This document shows positions 33,048 to 40,548 of a stretch of 64,000 bases of DNA, piece after piece. Below the pieces are notes generated by a model. That model did no database searches and was not told the DNA's origin. It saw nothing but the letters and a program-made list of their open reading frames with translations. Source of the stretch: DATDAH01 sp963823495 (GTDB lineage: Bacteria > Actinomycetota > Acidimicrobiia > Acidimicrobiales > DATDAH01); contig CAWGLV010000001.1 in NCBI GenBank assembly GCA_963823495.1, forward strand, positions 2,170,001-2,234,000, read 5' to 3'. Positions within the stretch are counted from its first letter, which is position 1. Every line of letters begins with the position of its first letter. Both the position numbers and the translations under genes were made by a program.

Positions 33048-34832
33048 ATGACCGACACGTCCCACATCCGCAACCTCTGCCTGCTCGCGCACATCGACCA
33101 CGGCAAGTCGACCCTGGCCGACCGGATGCTGGAGGTCTGCGGCGCCGTCGAGGAGCGGGACATGCGGGCCCAGTACCTGGACACGATGGACCTCGAGCGC
33201 GAGCGGGGCATCACCATCAAGCTGCAGAGCGTCCGCCTGTCCTATGGCGACCACGTCCTGCACCTCATCGACACCCCGGGCCACGTGGACTTCGGCTATG
33301 AGGTCTCGCGCTCCCTGGCCGCGTGTGAAGGGGTGGTCCTCCTGGTCGATGCTGCGCAGGGCATCGAGGCCCAGACGCTGGCCAACTGCTACCTGGCCCT
33401 CGAGCACGACCTCGAGATCGTGGCCTGCCTCAACAAGATCGACCTCCCGGCCGCCGAGCCGGAGCTGCGGGCCGAGGAGATCGAGCACGTCCTCGGGATC
33501 CCGGCCGAGGAGATCCTGCCCATCTCGGCCAAGACCGGGGAGGGGGTCACCGCCCTGCTCGATGCCATCGTCGAGCGCATCCCGGCGCCGACCGGAAGTG
33601 AGGACGGTCCCCTGCAGGGCCTCATCTTCGACTCCCACTACGACCAGTTCCGAGGGGTCATCAGCTCGATCCGGGTCATGAACGGGCGCCTGGACACCGG
33701 CGACCAGCTCCGGTTCATGCACGCCGGGGTCACCCACGACGCCGACGAGATCGGGGTGCGCAAGCCGGTGCCCACACCGGTCCCCAGCCTCGGCCCGGGC
33801 GAGGTCGGCTACCTCATCGCCGGCATCAAGGACGTGGCCGAGGCGCGGTCGGGCGAGACGGTCACCAGCGGGCGGGACGGCGCCGACGAGCCCCTCGACG
33901 GCTACCAGGAGCCCAAGGCCATGGTCTTCTGCGGCCTCTACCCGGTCGAGGGCGACGACTTCGCCGACTTCCGCGAGGCCCTGGACAAGCTGATCATCGA
34001 CGACGGCAGCTTCAGCTTCGAGCCGGAGACCTCCGGAGCGCTGGGCTTCGGCTTCCGTTGCGGCTTCCTCGGCCTCCTGCACATGGAGATCGTGCGGGAG
34101 CGCCTGGAGCGTGAGTTCGACCTGGCCCTGATCGCCACGGCCCCCTCGGTGCAGTACCGGGTCGAGACCAACAGCGGGACGGTGGTCGAGGTCGACAACC
34201 CCTCCGACCTACCCCCGGCCGGGGAGATCGAGGCCATCCAGGAGCCGTGGCTCACCGCCTCGATCATCACGCCGGTGGGCTACACGGGCACCCTCATCGA
34301 GCTCTGTGAGAGCCGCCGGGGGAGCCAGCAGCGCATCGACTACCTCTCGCCGGAGCGGGTCGAGATCGTCTACCGCCTGCCGCTGGCCGAGGTCGTGACC
34401 GACTTCTTCGACCAGCTCAAGAGCCGGAGCCAGGGCTATGCCAGCCTCGACTACGAGAGCGACGGCTACGAGGCGTCCAACCTGGTGAGGGTCGATGTCC
34501 TGCTCAACGGCGTGCCGGTGGACTCCTTCAGCACGATCGTGCACCGGGACAGCTCCTATGAGTACGGCAAGAAGATCGTGGCCAAGCTCCGTGAGCTGAT
34601 CCCCCGCCAGATGTTCGACGTCCCCATCCAGGCCGCCGTCGGCGGGCGGATCATCGCCCGGGAGACGGTCAAGGCCAAGCGCAAGGACGTGCTGGCCAAG
34701 TGCTACGGCGGCGACATCACCCGGAAGCGCAAGCTGCTCGAACAGCAGAAGAGGGGCAAGAAGCGGATGAAGAACATCGGACGGGTCGAGGTGCCCCAGG
34801 AGGCCTTCGTCTCCGCGTTGCGCATCGACTGA
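33048..34832 (+). CDS. lepA: Elongation factor 4 (LepA)
   Basis: LepA/EF4, 594 residues, a ribosome-binding translational GTPase that affects initiation and back-translocation. G1 is AHIDHGKST near residue 15, followed by ERERGITIK, G3 DTPGHVDF and G4 NKIDL. The LepA-specific C-terminus ends KKRMKNIGRVEVPQEAFVSALRID. The ATG at 33048 is the start that matches the family; the frame is open much further upstream but that part overlaps rpsT. A strong hairpin follows the stop. Confidence 0.96.
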   Translation: MTDTSHIRNLCLLAHIDHGKSTLADRMLEVCGAVEERDMRAQYLDTMDLERERGITIKLQSVRLSYGDHVLHLIDTPGHVDFGYEVSRSLAACEGVVLLVDAAQGIEAQTLANCYLALEHDLEIVACLNKIDLPAAEPELRAEEIEHVLGIPAEEILPISAKTGEGVTALLDAIVERIPAPTGSEDGPLQGLIFDSHYDQFRGVISSIRVMNGRLDTGDQLRFMHAGVTHDADEIGVRKPVPTPVPSLGPGEVGYLIAGIKDVAEARSGETVTSGRDGADEPLDGYQEPKAMVFCGLYPVEGDDFADFREALDKLIIDDGSFSFEPETSGALGFGFRCGFLGLLHMEIVRERLEREFDLALIATAPSVQYRVETNSGTVVEVDNPSDLPPAGEIEAIQEPWLTASIITPVGYTGTLIELCESRRGSQQRIDYLSPERVEIVYRLPLAEVVTDFFDQLKSRSQGYASLDYESDGYEASNLVRVDVLLNGVPVDSFSTIVHRDSSYEYGKKIVAKLRELIPRQMFDVPIQAAVGGRIIARETVKAKRKDVLAKCYGGDITRKRKLLEQQKRGKKRMKNIGRVEVPQEAFVSALRID

Positions 34833-34838
34833 CCGACT

Positions 34839-34872
34839 CCGCCCGAACCGCCTCCTGAGCGGCATCGGGCGG
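34839..34872 (+). terminator. Terminator hairpin after lepA
   Basis: An 8-bp outer stem CCGCCCGA/TCGGGCGG and an inner CCGC/GCGG stem with a 7-nt loop start 6 nt after the lepA stop. Strong GC hairpin, no T run. Confidence 0.65.
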
Positions 34873-34970
34873 CCTTCGCTCGGTAGGGGCGGGCACTGTA
34901 GGTTGCCGCCGAACGCATCGGCTCCGCCCCCGCCTGTGGCGGCCCCGAAGAAGGACTCGACGACCGCACC

Positions 34971-36932
34971 ATGGACTTCGCACAGTTCCTCACCGAGATC
35001 CTGATCGTCCTGGTGGCCGCCAAGGCCGCGGCCGAGGTCTCCGAGCGCATCGGCATTCCCGCCGTCGTGGGCGAGATCCTGGCGGGGGTCATCGTCGGTC
35101 CCTCTGTCCTGGGCATGGTGGACGGCCACGACGAGGTCCTGGTCACCCTGGGCGAGCTCGGCGTCATCCTCCTGCTCCTCGAGGTGGGAATGGAGATGGA
35201 CCTGGCCGAGCTGGCCAAGGTCGGGCGGGCGTCGTTCCAGGTCGCCGTCGTCGGCGTGGTCATGCCGATGGCCCTCGGCTTCGCCGCGATGGGTGCGGTC
35301 ACCGACGACTTCAACACCAAGCTCTTCGTGGCGGCGGCTCTCACCGCCACCAGCGTCGGCATCACCGCGAGGGTGTTCGGTGACCTGAAGGCCCTGGCCA
35401 CCACCGAGGCCCGTCTCGTGCTCGGGGCCGCGGTGGCCGACGACGTCATGGGCCTCGTGGTGTTGACCGTGGTCGTGCGGCTCGTGACCGAGGGCTCGGT
35501 CTCGATCGTCTCGGTCCTCGGCATCGTGGCCGGGGCCGTGGCCTTCCTCCTGTTCGGCGGACTGGCGGGCCTGAAGCTGGCCGGGCCCCTGTTCGACTTC
35601 GTGGAGCGCGTCTCCCGGTCCACCGGGACGCTGGTGGCGATCGCCTTCGCGTTCGCTCTCGGCTTCGCCCGTCTGGCCGAGGCCGCCGACCTGGCCCCGA
35701 TCGTGGGTGCCTTCGTGGCCGGTGTCGCCCTCAGCCGGGTGGACGCCGCCCCCCGGATCAGTCGGGAGCTGGCCCCCGTCGGGCACCTGTTCATCCCCGT
35801 CTTCTTCCTGCAGATCGGCATCGTGGCCGACGTCGAGGCGTTCTTCTCGATGCCCGTGCTGCGGGACGCGGCGATCCTTCTCGTGGTCGCCGTGGTCGGC
35901 AAGCTGCTTGCCGCGGTCGGCGCCTTCGGCAGCCGCGGCGACAGGTGGCTGATCGGATTGGGGATGCTGCCGCGGGGCGAGGTGGGACTGATCTTCGCGG
36001 CCATCGGCCTACAGGCCGGGGTGCTGGGCGACGAGCTCTACGCCGCGCTGCTCCTGGTGGTGTTGGTGACCACGCTCGTCACGCCGCCGCTGTTGAAGTT
36101 CCGCTACGGCCGCCTGCAGTCGGCCGGGGGGCCGGCGGGACCGGCCGAGGGCTCGCCGGAACCCGAGGGGGGCTGGCTCCGCCGGGGGGACGAGGAGGTC
36201 GACCTCGCGGCCGAGCCCCCCGACGCCCAGCGCCTGAGCCTGGGTCTGGAGGCCGCCGTGGCCGTGGGCCGTCTCCGGCCCAGTCAGGCCCTGCTGGACT
36301 GGATCACCGGCCTGCCCACCGTGCCCTTGACCTTCGACGAGGGTTCCCGGCGGGCGCTGCTCCACCTCGTGAAGGAGGGCAACGCCCGTTCGTGGCGGTT
36401 CATGCTCACCACCGGGCTGCTGACCCGGGCCCTGCCCGAACTGGAGGCCGCGATGCGAAACGGGGAGACCGACCAGATCTCCCTCGACTCCAGCGCCGCC
36501 CACCGGCTGCGATCGTTGGAGCAGCTGCGCACCCTCGACCCCGACGACCCCGTCGCGGTCGAGGCCGCGAAGCTCGACGACGACGCCCCGATGCTGGTCG
36601 CCCTGCTCGCCCTGGAGGCCACCGACGGCGCCCCCAACCGGGTCGAGGTGGCCGTCGCCACCGCCGAGCGGATCGGGCTCGACGCGGGTCAGGTCAACCG
36701 GGTCCGGGCGCTGGCCGACGACGGAGACGTCTACCTGTGGTCCGGGATCCACCGCCCGAACGCCCCGACCGAGCCGGCCGTCAGGCCGCTGGCTGCCCAC
36801 CTCGAGGCCAGCGACCGGGCCCGCGCCTCCTATCTCATCACCGCGCTTCGACGGGCGGACGAGGAACGCTGGGAGCACGAGCGACTGGCGGAGCTCTACG
36901 GCATGGTCCAGGACGCGCTCGGGGACGACTGA
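34971..36932 (+). CDS. CPA2 cation:proton antiporter with long C-terminal helical domain
   Basis: A 653-residue protein. Residues 1-390 form the membrane part of a CPA2 (KefB/GerN-like) cation:proton antiporter with about twelve segments; recognisable are EILAGVIVGPSVLG, ATSVGITARVF, LGAAVADDVMGL (paired acids typical of the ion site) and MLPRGEVGLIFA. The usual TrkA-N nucleotide domain is missing. Instead an approximately 240-residue helical domain follows a Gly/Pro/Glu-rich linker; it contains LLHLVKEGNARSWRFML, TTGLLTRALPELEAAM and LVALLALEATDG, which resemble helical parts of GlnD/tRNA-nucleotidyltransferase-like proteins, but without HD metal residues. It may be a sensory tail. The ATG at 34971 follows an AAGGA run 16 nt upstream, so the ribosome site is weak. 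Confidence 0.82.
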   Translation: MDFAQFLTEILIVLVAAKAAAEVSERIGIPAVVGEILAGVIVGPSVLGMVDGHDEVLVTLGELGVILLLLEVGMEMDLAELAKVGRASFQVAVVGVVMPMALGFAAMGAVTDDFNTKLFVAAALTATSVGITARVFGDLKALATTEARLVLGAAVADDVMGLVVLTVVVRLVTEGSVSIVSVLGIVAGAVAFLLFGGLAGLKLAGPLFDFVERVSRSTGTLVAIAFAFALGFARLAEAADLAPIVGAFVAGVALSRVDAAPRISRELAPVGHLFIPVFFLQIGIVADVEAFFSMPVLRDAAILLVVAVVGKLLAAVGAFGSRGDRWLIGLGMLPRGEVGLIFAAIGLQAGVLGDELYAALLLVVLVTTLVTPPLLKFRYGRLQSAGGPAGPAEGSPEPEGGWLRRGDEEVDLAAEPPDAQRLSLGLEAAVAVGRLRPSQALLDWITGLPTVPLTFDEGSRRALLHLVKEGNARSWRFMLTTGLLTRALPELEAAMRNGETDQISLDSSAAHRLRSLEQLRTLDPDDPVAVEAAKLDDDAPMLVALLALEATDGAPNRVEVAVATAERIGLDAGQVNRVRALADDGDVYLWSGIHRPNAPTEPAVRPLAAHLEASDRARASYLITALRRADEERWEHERLAELYGMVQDALGDD

Positions 36933-36965
36933 AGGCCGGGGCCGGGTGCCCGGAATGGCGCTCGG

Positions 36966-36971
36966 TATCAT
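36966..36971 (+). promoter_or_regulatory. -10 hexamer TATCAT for hrcA
   Basis: TATCAT, 9 nt before the hrcA ATG. No CIRCE inverted repeat (TTAGCACTC type) is present here. Confidence 0.5.
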
Positions 36972-36980
36972 CGGCGGACC

Positions 36981-38024
36981 ATGTCCCCCGAGCGCGCGCT
37001 GTCCTCGAGCAACACGTCGTCGGGGCTGGATGACCGCAAGGCGGCCATCCTGCGGGCGGTCGTCGAGGAGTACATCCACACGGCGCAGCCGGTGGGGTCG
37101 GGTCACGTCCTGGCCTCGAGCGGGCTGACGGTGTCCGCGGCCACGATCCGCAACGAGATGGGGGTTCTGGAGCGGGACGGCTACCTGCACCAGCCCCACA
37201 CCAGCGCCGGACGGGTGCCCACCGAGAAGGGCTATCGCTTCTATGTGGACAACCTGGTGCCGCCCGACCTGCAGACCGCGGACGCCGAGCGCGTGCGGGC
37301 CTTCTTCGACCGGGCCCACGGCGAGATCGAGCGGATGCTGGGCCAGACCAGCGGCCTCCTGGCCAACCTGACCGACTGTGCCGCGGTGGTCCTCGGCCCG
37401 CCCTATGACGCCAGCCGCGTGCGCAGCACCCAGCTCGTCGCCCTGACCGAGCGGGTCGTCCTGGTGATCGTGGTGTTGGCCAACGGTGTGGTCGAAAAGC
37501 ACACCGTCGAGCTGGCCGAGGGCATCGGCGAGGCCGAGGTCGCCCGGGCCCAGGCCCAACTGTCGGCTCACACCGAAGGCCGTCCGACCTCCGGGCTGGG
37601 ACCGGCCCCGCTCATCGGCACGCCGTCGGTCGACGGGTTGGTGGCCACCGCCCTCGAGCTCATGGGCGGTGACACCAAGGCCCACGACGCCGAGCACGTC
37701 TTCGTCGAGGGGGCCTCCCGCGTGGCGTCGTCCTTCGAGGCCGTGGAGACCGTGCGAGAGATCCTCGGCATCCTCGAACAGCAGCTGGTCGTGGTCAGTC
37801 TCCTGCGCGACGTGATGTCGCGTGGGCTGACGGTGGCCATCGGCACCGAGACCGGTATGGCGCCCCTCGAGGAGTGCGCCCTGGTGGTCTCCCCGTATGA
37901 GATCGGCGGGGTGCCCGCGGGCACCATCGGGGTCCTCGGCCCGACCCGGATGGACTACCCCCAGGCGCTGGCGGCGGTGGCGTTGGTCAGCCAGCGGCTC
38001 AGCGACCGGCTGACCGAAGGCTGA
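36981..38024 (+). CDS. hrcA: Heat-inducible transcription repressor HrcA
   Basis: HrcA, 347 residues, the repressor that binds CIRCE elements at chaperone operons. The winged-helix N-terminus has KAAILRAVVEEYIHTAQPVGSG and SAATIRNEMGVLE; the segment HTSAGRVPTEKGYRFYVD is diagnostic. The GAF-like and C-terminal domains end with GPTRMDYPQALAAVALVSQRL. It is followed after 3 nt by dnaJ, a standard hrcA-dnaJ pair. With no CIRCE in front of it, this copy may not repress itself. Confidence 0.94.
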   Translation: MSPERALSSSNTSSGLDDRKAAILRAVVEEYIHTAQPVGSGHVLASSGLTVSAATIRNEMGVLERDGYLHQPHTSAGRVPTEKGYRFYVDNLVPPDLQTADAERVRAFFDRAHGEIERMLGQTSGLLANLTDCAAVVLGPPYDASRVRSTQLVALTERVVLVIVVLANGVVEKHTVELAEGIGEAEVARAQAQLSAHTEGRPTSGLGPAPLIGTPSVDGLVATALELMGGDTKAHDAEHVFVEGASRVASSFEAVETVREILGILEQQLVVVSLLRDVMSRGLTVAIGTETGMAPLEECALVVSPYEIGGVPAGTIGVLGPTRMDYPQALAAVALVSQRLSDRLTEG

Positions 38025-38027
38025 TCG

Positions 38028-39161
38028 GTGGCGGACTTCTACGAGTTGCTCGGGGTCGGCCGCGACGCGACGCCCGAGGAGATCAAGAAGGCCTACCGGC
38101 GCGTGGCCCGCGAGCACCACCCCGACGCGAACCAGGGCGATCCCGAAGCGGAGGCCCGGTTCAAGGAGCTCTCGGTGGCCTACGAGGTCCTCTCGGACCC
38201 GGGCAAGCGCCAGCAGTACGACATGTACGGCGAGGCCGGGCTGGGCGGAGCGGGTGGCGGTGACCCGTTCGGCGGGGGCGGGATCGGTGACATCTTCGAC
38301 GCCTTCTTCGGCGGGGGCGGGAGCCCGTTCGGCGGGGGTGGGGCCGGTGGCGGCCGACAGGGGCCGGCCGGGCCGCCGAGAGGTGCCGACCTCGAGCAGG
38401 CGGTCGACATCGAGTTCACCGAGGCCGTCTTCGGCGTGCAGAAGGACGTCACGCTCCGCACGGCCGTGGCCTGTGAGATCTGTGAGGCCACCGGCGCCGC
38501 CCCCGGTACCTCACCCCAGGGATGCCCGGACTGTGCGGGCACCGGACAGGTGCGCCGGGTCCGTCAGTCGATACTGGGCCAGATGGTCACCGCCGCCCCC
38601 TGCGGACGTTGCGCCGGCATCGGCCAGATCATCCCCGAGCCCTGCGGGGGCTGTGACGGTGAGGGCCGCAAGGTCGACGACCGCACCTACACCGTCGACG
38701 TCCCGGCCGGGGTGGACAGCGGCTCGACCCTGCGCCTGAGCGGGCGGGGTGCCGTCGGGCCCCGCGGCGGCCCGGCCGGGGACCTGTACGTGCACCTGCG
38801 GGTGAAGCCCGACGACCGCTTCAGCCGGGACGGCGACGACCTGTCGGCCATCGTCCCGCTCACCCCGGCCCAGGCCGTGCTGGGCACGGACGTCGCCTTC
38901 GAGACCCTCGACGGTGTCGAGGAGCTGCGGATCCCCGCCGGTACCCAGAGCGGTGACGTGGTCCGGCTGAAGGGCCAGGGCGTGCCCCACGTCCGGGGCC
39001 GGGGTCGCGGCGACCTGCGCATCCGCTACGTCGTGCGCACCCCCACCGACCTCTCCGAGGAGGAGGAGCAGCTCTATCGGCAGTTGGCCGACCTCCGGGG
39101 CGATGCCGTGGCCGAGACCCGCGGGGGCGTGGGGCGACGGATCCGCGAAGCCTTCAAGTAG
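38028..39161 (+). CDS. dnaJ: Chaperone protein DnaJ
   Basis: DnaJ, 377 residues, co-chaperone of DnaK. The J domain (residues 1-65) carries HPD in REHHPDANQGD. A long Gly/Phe-rich linker (about 70-120) follows. The zinc-binding domain holds four repeats: CEICEATG, CPDCAGTG, CGRCAGIG and CGGCDGEG. The C-terminal substrate-binding domains follow (VPAGVDSGSTLRLSGRG). The start is GTG at 38028, 3 nt after hrcA. dnaK and grpE are not in the window, so this is the DnaJ2-type copy linked with hrcA. Confidence 0.95.
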   Translation: MADFYELLGVGRDATPEEIKKAYRRVAREHHPDANQGDPEAEARFKELSVAYEVLSDPGKRQQYDMYGEAGLGGAGGGDPFGGGGIGDIFDAFFGGGGSPFGGGGAGGGRQGPAGPPRGADLEQAVDIEFTEAVFGVQKDVTLRTAVACEICEATGAAPGTSPQGCPDCAGTGQVRRVRQSILGQMVTAAPCGRCAGIGQIIPEPCGGCDGEGRKVDDRTYTVDVPAGVDSGSTLRLSGRGAVGPRGGPAGDLYVHLRVKPDDRFSRDGDDLSAIVPLTPAQAVLGTDVAFETLDGVEELRIPAGTQSGDVVRLKGQGVPHVRGRGRGDLRIRYVVRTPTDLSEEEEQLYRQLADLRGDAVAETRGGVGRRIREAFK

Positions 39162-39168
39162 GTCGGGC

Positions 39169-39843
39169 GTGCCTCCGGGGACCCTCGGCCCCCTCGTCTT
39201 CGTGCACGACCTGCAGCAACCCGAGCTGACCGAGGCCGACCGCCGCCACCTGCAGAAGGCCTTGCGCCTCCGCACCGGCGACCCTCTGGTGGTGGGTGAC
39301 GGCGCCGGCTCCTGGCGACCGGTCGCCTTCGGGCCCACCCTCGAGCCGACCGGCGAGGTCGTGTCCGAGGATCGTCCTCGGCCGGTCCTGACCGTCGGGC
39401 TGACCCCGACCAAGGGGGATCGGCCCGAGTGGGCGGTGCAGAAGCTGACCGAGTTGGCGGTGGACCGCATCGTGATCCTGCGCTCGGACCGCTCGGTGGT
39501 GCGGTGGGAAGGCGACCGGGTGGCCCACCACCTCGCCCGCCTGCGCCGCATCGCCCGGGAGGCGTCCATGCAGAGCCGGCGGGCCTGGCTACCGGAGGTC
39601 GTCGGCGTCGACCGCCCGGCCGACCACCCGACCGCGGTGTTGGCCGACCCGGACGGGCGCCCGCCGTCGCCCGAGGACCACGTCGTGCTGTGCGGCCCCG
39701 AGGGGGGTTGGAGCGATGGGGAACGGTCCGCCGCACCCGATCGCATCGGCCTCGGACCGGGGGTGCTGCGGGCCGAGACCGCCGCCGTCGCCGCCGGAGC
39801 CCTGCTCGTCGCGCTCCGTCAGGGGCTCGTCCGTCCCGCCTGA
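39169..39843 (+). CDS. rsmE: 16S rRNA m3U1498 methyltransferase
   Basis: RsmE, 224 residues, a SPOUT-class methyltransferase that methylates U1498 of 16S rRNA. An N-terminal PUA-like domain (LVFVHDLQQPELTEADRRHLQKALRLRTGD) precedes the SPOUT knot: PTKGDRPEWAVQKLTELAVDRI, ARLRRIAREASMQSRRAWLPEV, VLCGPEGGWSDGE and LGPGVLRAETAAVAAGAL. The GTG at 39169 lies 7 nt after the dnaJ stop. The hrcA-dnaJ-rsmE order is widely conserved. Confidence 0.94.
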   Translation: MPPGTLGPLVFVHDLQQPELTEADRRHLQKALRLRTGDPLVVGDGAGSWRPVAFGPTLEPTGEVVSEDRPRPVLTVGLTPTKGDRPEWAVQKLTELAVDRIVILRSDRSVVRWEGDRVAHHLARLRRIAREASMQSRRAWLPEVVGVDRPADHPTAVLADPDGRPPSPEDHVVLCGPEGGWSDGERSAAPDRIGLGPGVLRAETAAVAAGALLVALRQGLVRPA

Positions 39844-39856
39844 CCGCTCACCGTGG

Positions 39857-39886
39857 TTGATCCGGCGCCTCCCGGACACGTACAGT
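39857..39886 (+). promoter_or_regulatory. Promoter of the BldD-like gene
   Basis: TTGATC (39857-39862), an 18-nt spacer and TACAGT (39881-39886) form a good sigma-70 promoter. The leader to the chosen ATG is about 65 nt. Confidence 0.6.
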
Positions 39887-39891
39887 GTTCG
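39873..39891. promoter_or_regulatory. Inverted repeat over the -10 of the BldD-like gene
   Basis: CGGACAC and GTGTTCG, spaced by 5 nt, match as an inverted repeat with one mismatch. It covers the -10 element, so it could be the site of self-repression, as is known for BldD in Streptomyces. Confidence 0.45.
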
Positions 39892-39957
39892 GCGTGGGAG
39901 GAACTCACACGGTGGGTGGTCATGGACCGGCACCCGTCAGAGAGGGCGGAGGGGCAC

Positions 39958-40506
39958 ATGGTCGCTGACATCGATCCGGCGGGGGAGTACGGACGCAAGG
40001 TGGGGGCGCGCCTCCGGGCCATCCGTCGCCAGAAGCGCATGTCACTGCAAGAGGTCGAGGCCGCGTCCGACCACGAGTTCAAGGCGTCGGTCCTCGGTGC
40101 CTACGAACGCGGGGAGCGGGCCATCTCGGTGCCCCGCCTCCAGCGCCTGGCCCGCTTCTACTCGGTGCCGGTGGACCAGCTCCTGCCCGGCAACGCCATG
40201 CCGGACTTCGGCCAGGGTGGCGGCGAGGTCATCGACCTCACCGACAGCCGCTCGGCCAAGGCGGTGCTCGGTTCGATCATCATCGACCTGACCCGCCTCG
40301 AGACCCTCTCGGGCCCCGAGGCCGACATGCTCAACCGCTACCTGTCGATGATCCAGGTCCAGCGCCAGGACTTCAACGGCCGGGTGCTCACCATCCGCCG
40401 TGACGACCTGCAGGCCATCGCCGCCATCCTCGGCACCGACGTGGACAGCACGCCGGCCCGCCTGGACGATCTCGGCCTCCGGCGGTCCCCCGCCGCCAGG
40501 ACCTGA
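39958..40506 (+). CDS. bldD: BldD-like transcriptional regulator with c-di-GMP motif
   Basis: A 182-residue XRE-family regulator closely resembling Streptomyces BldD (167 residues). The N-terminal helix-turn-helix covers about residues 9-75: YGRKVGARLRAIRRQ, then VLGAYERGERAISVPRLQRLARFYSVP. The C-terminal domain (about 100-165) holds R136-Q-D138, eight residues, then R147-R-D-D150, which exactly fits the RxD-X8-RxxD motif through which BldD binds cyclic di-GMP. BldD represses development and its own gene when dimerised by c-di-GMP. The ATG at 39958 has a GGAGGGG Shine-Dalgarno sequence; an ATG at 39922 in frame is an alternative. It stands between rsmE and hemW as a single gene with its own promoter. 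Confidence 0.85.
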   Translation: MVADIDPAGEYGRKVGARLRAIRRQKRMSLQEVEAASDHEFKASVLGAYERGERAISVPRLQRLARFYSVPVDQLLPGNAMPDFGQGGGEVIDLTDSRSAKAVLGSIIIDLTRLETLSGPEADMLNRYLSMIQVQRQDFNGRVLTIRRDDLQAIAAILGTDVDSTPARLDDLGLRRSPAART

Positions 40507-40535
40507 TCCCTTCGGCGATCCGAACCGTCGGTCCG

Positions 40536-40541
40536 TACGCT
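40536..40541 (+). promoter_or_regulatory. -10 hexamer TACGCT for hemW
   Basis: TACGCT is followed by 7 nt and then CTG at 40549, in frame with hemW. The spacing equals that of the leaderless genes and supports the CTG start. Confidence 0.4.
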
Positions 40542-40548
40542 CTGAGCT

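Noticed and set aside
36933..36980. CIRCE element expected before hrcA
   Set aside because: No TTAGCACTC-type inverted repeat is present, even allowing mismatches; only a TATCAT -10 is seen.
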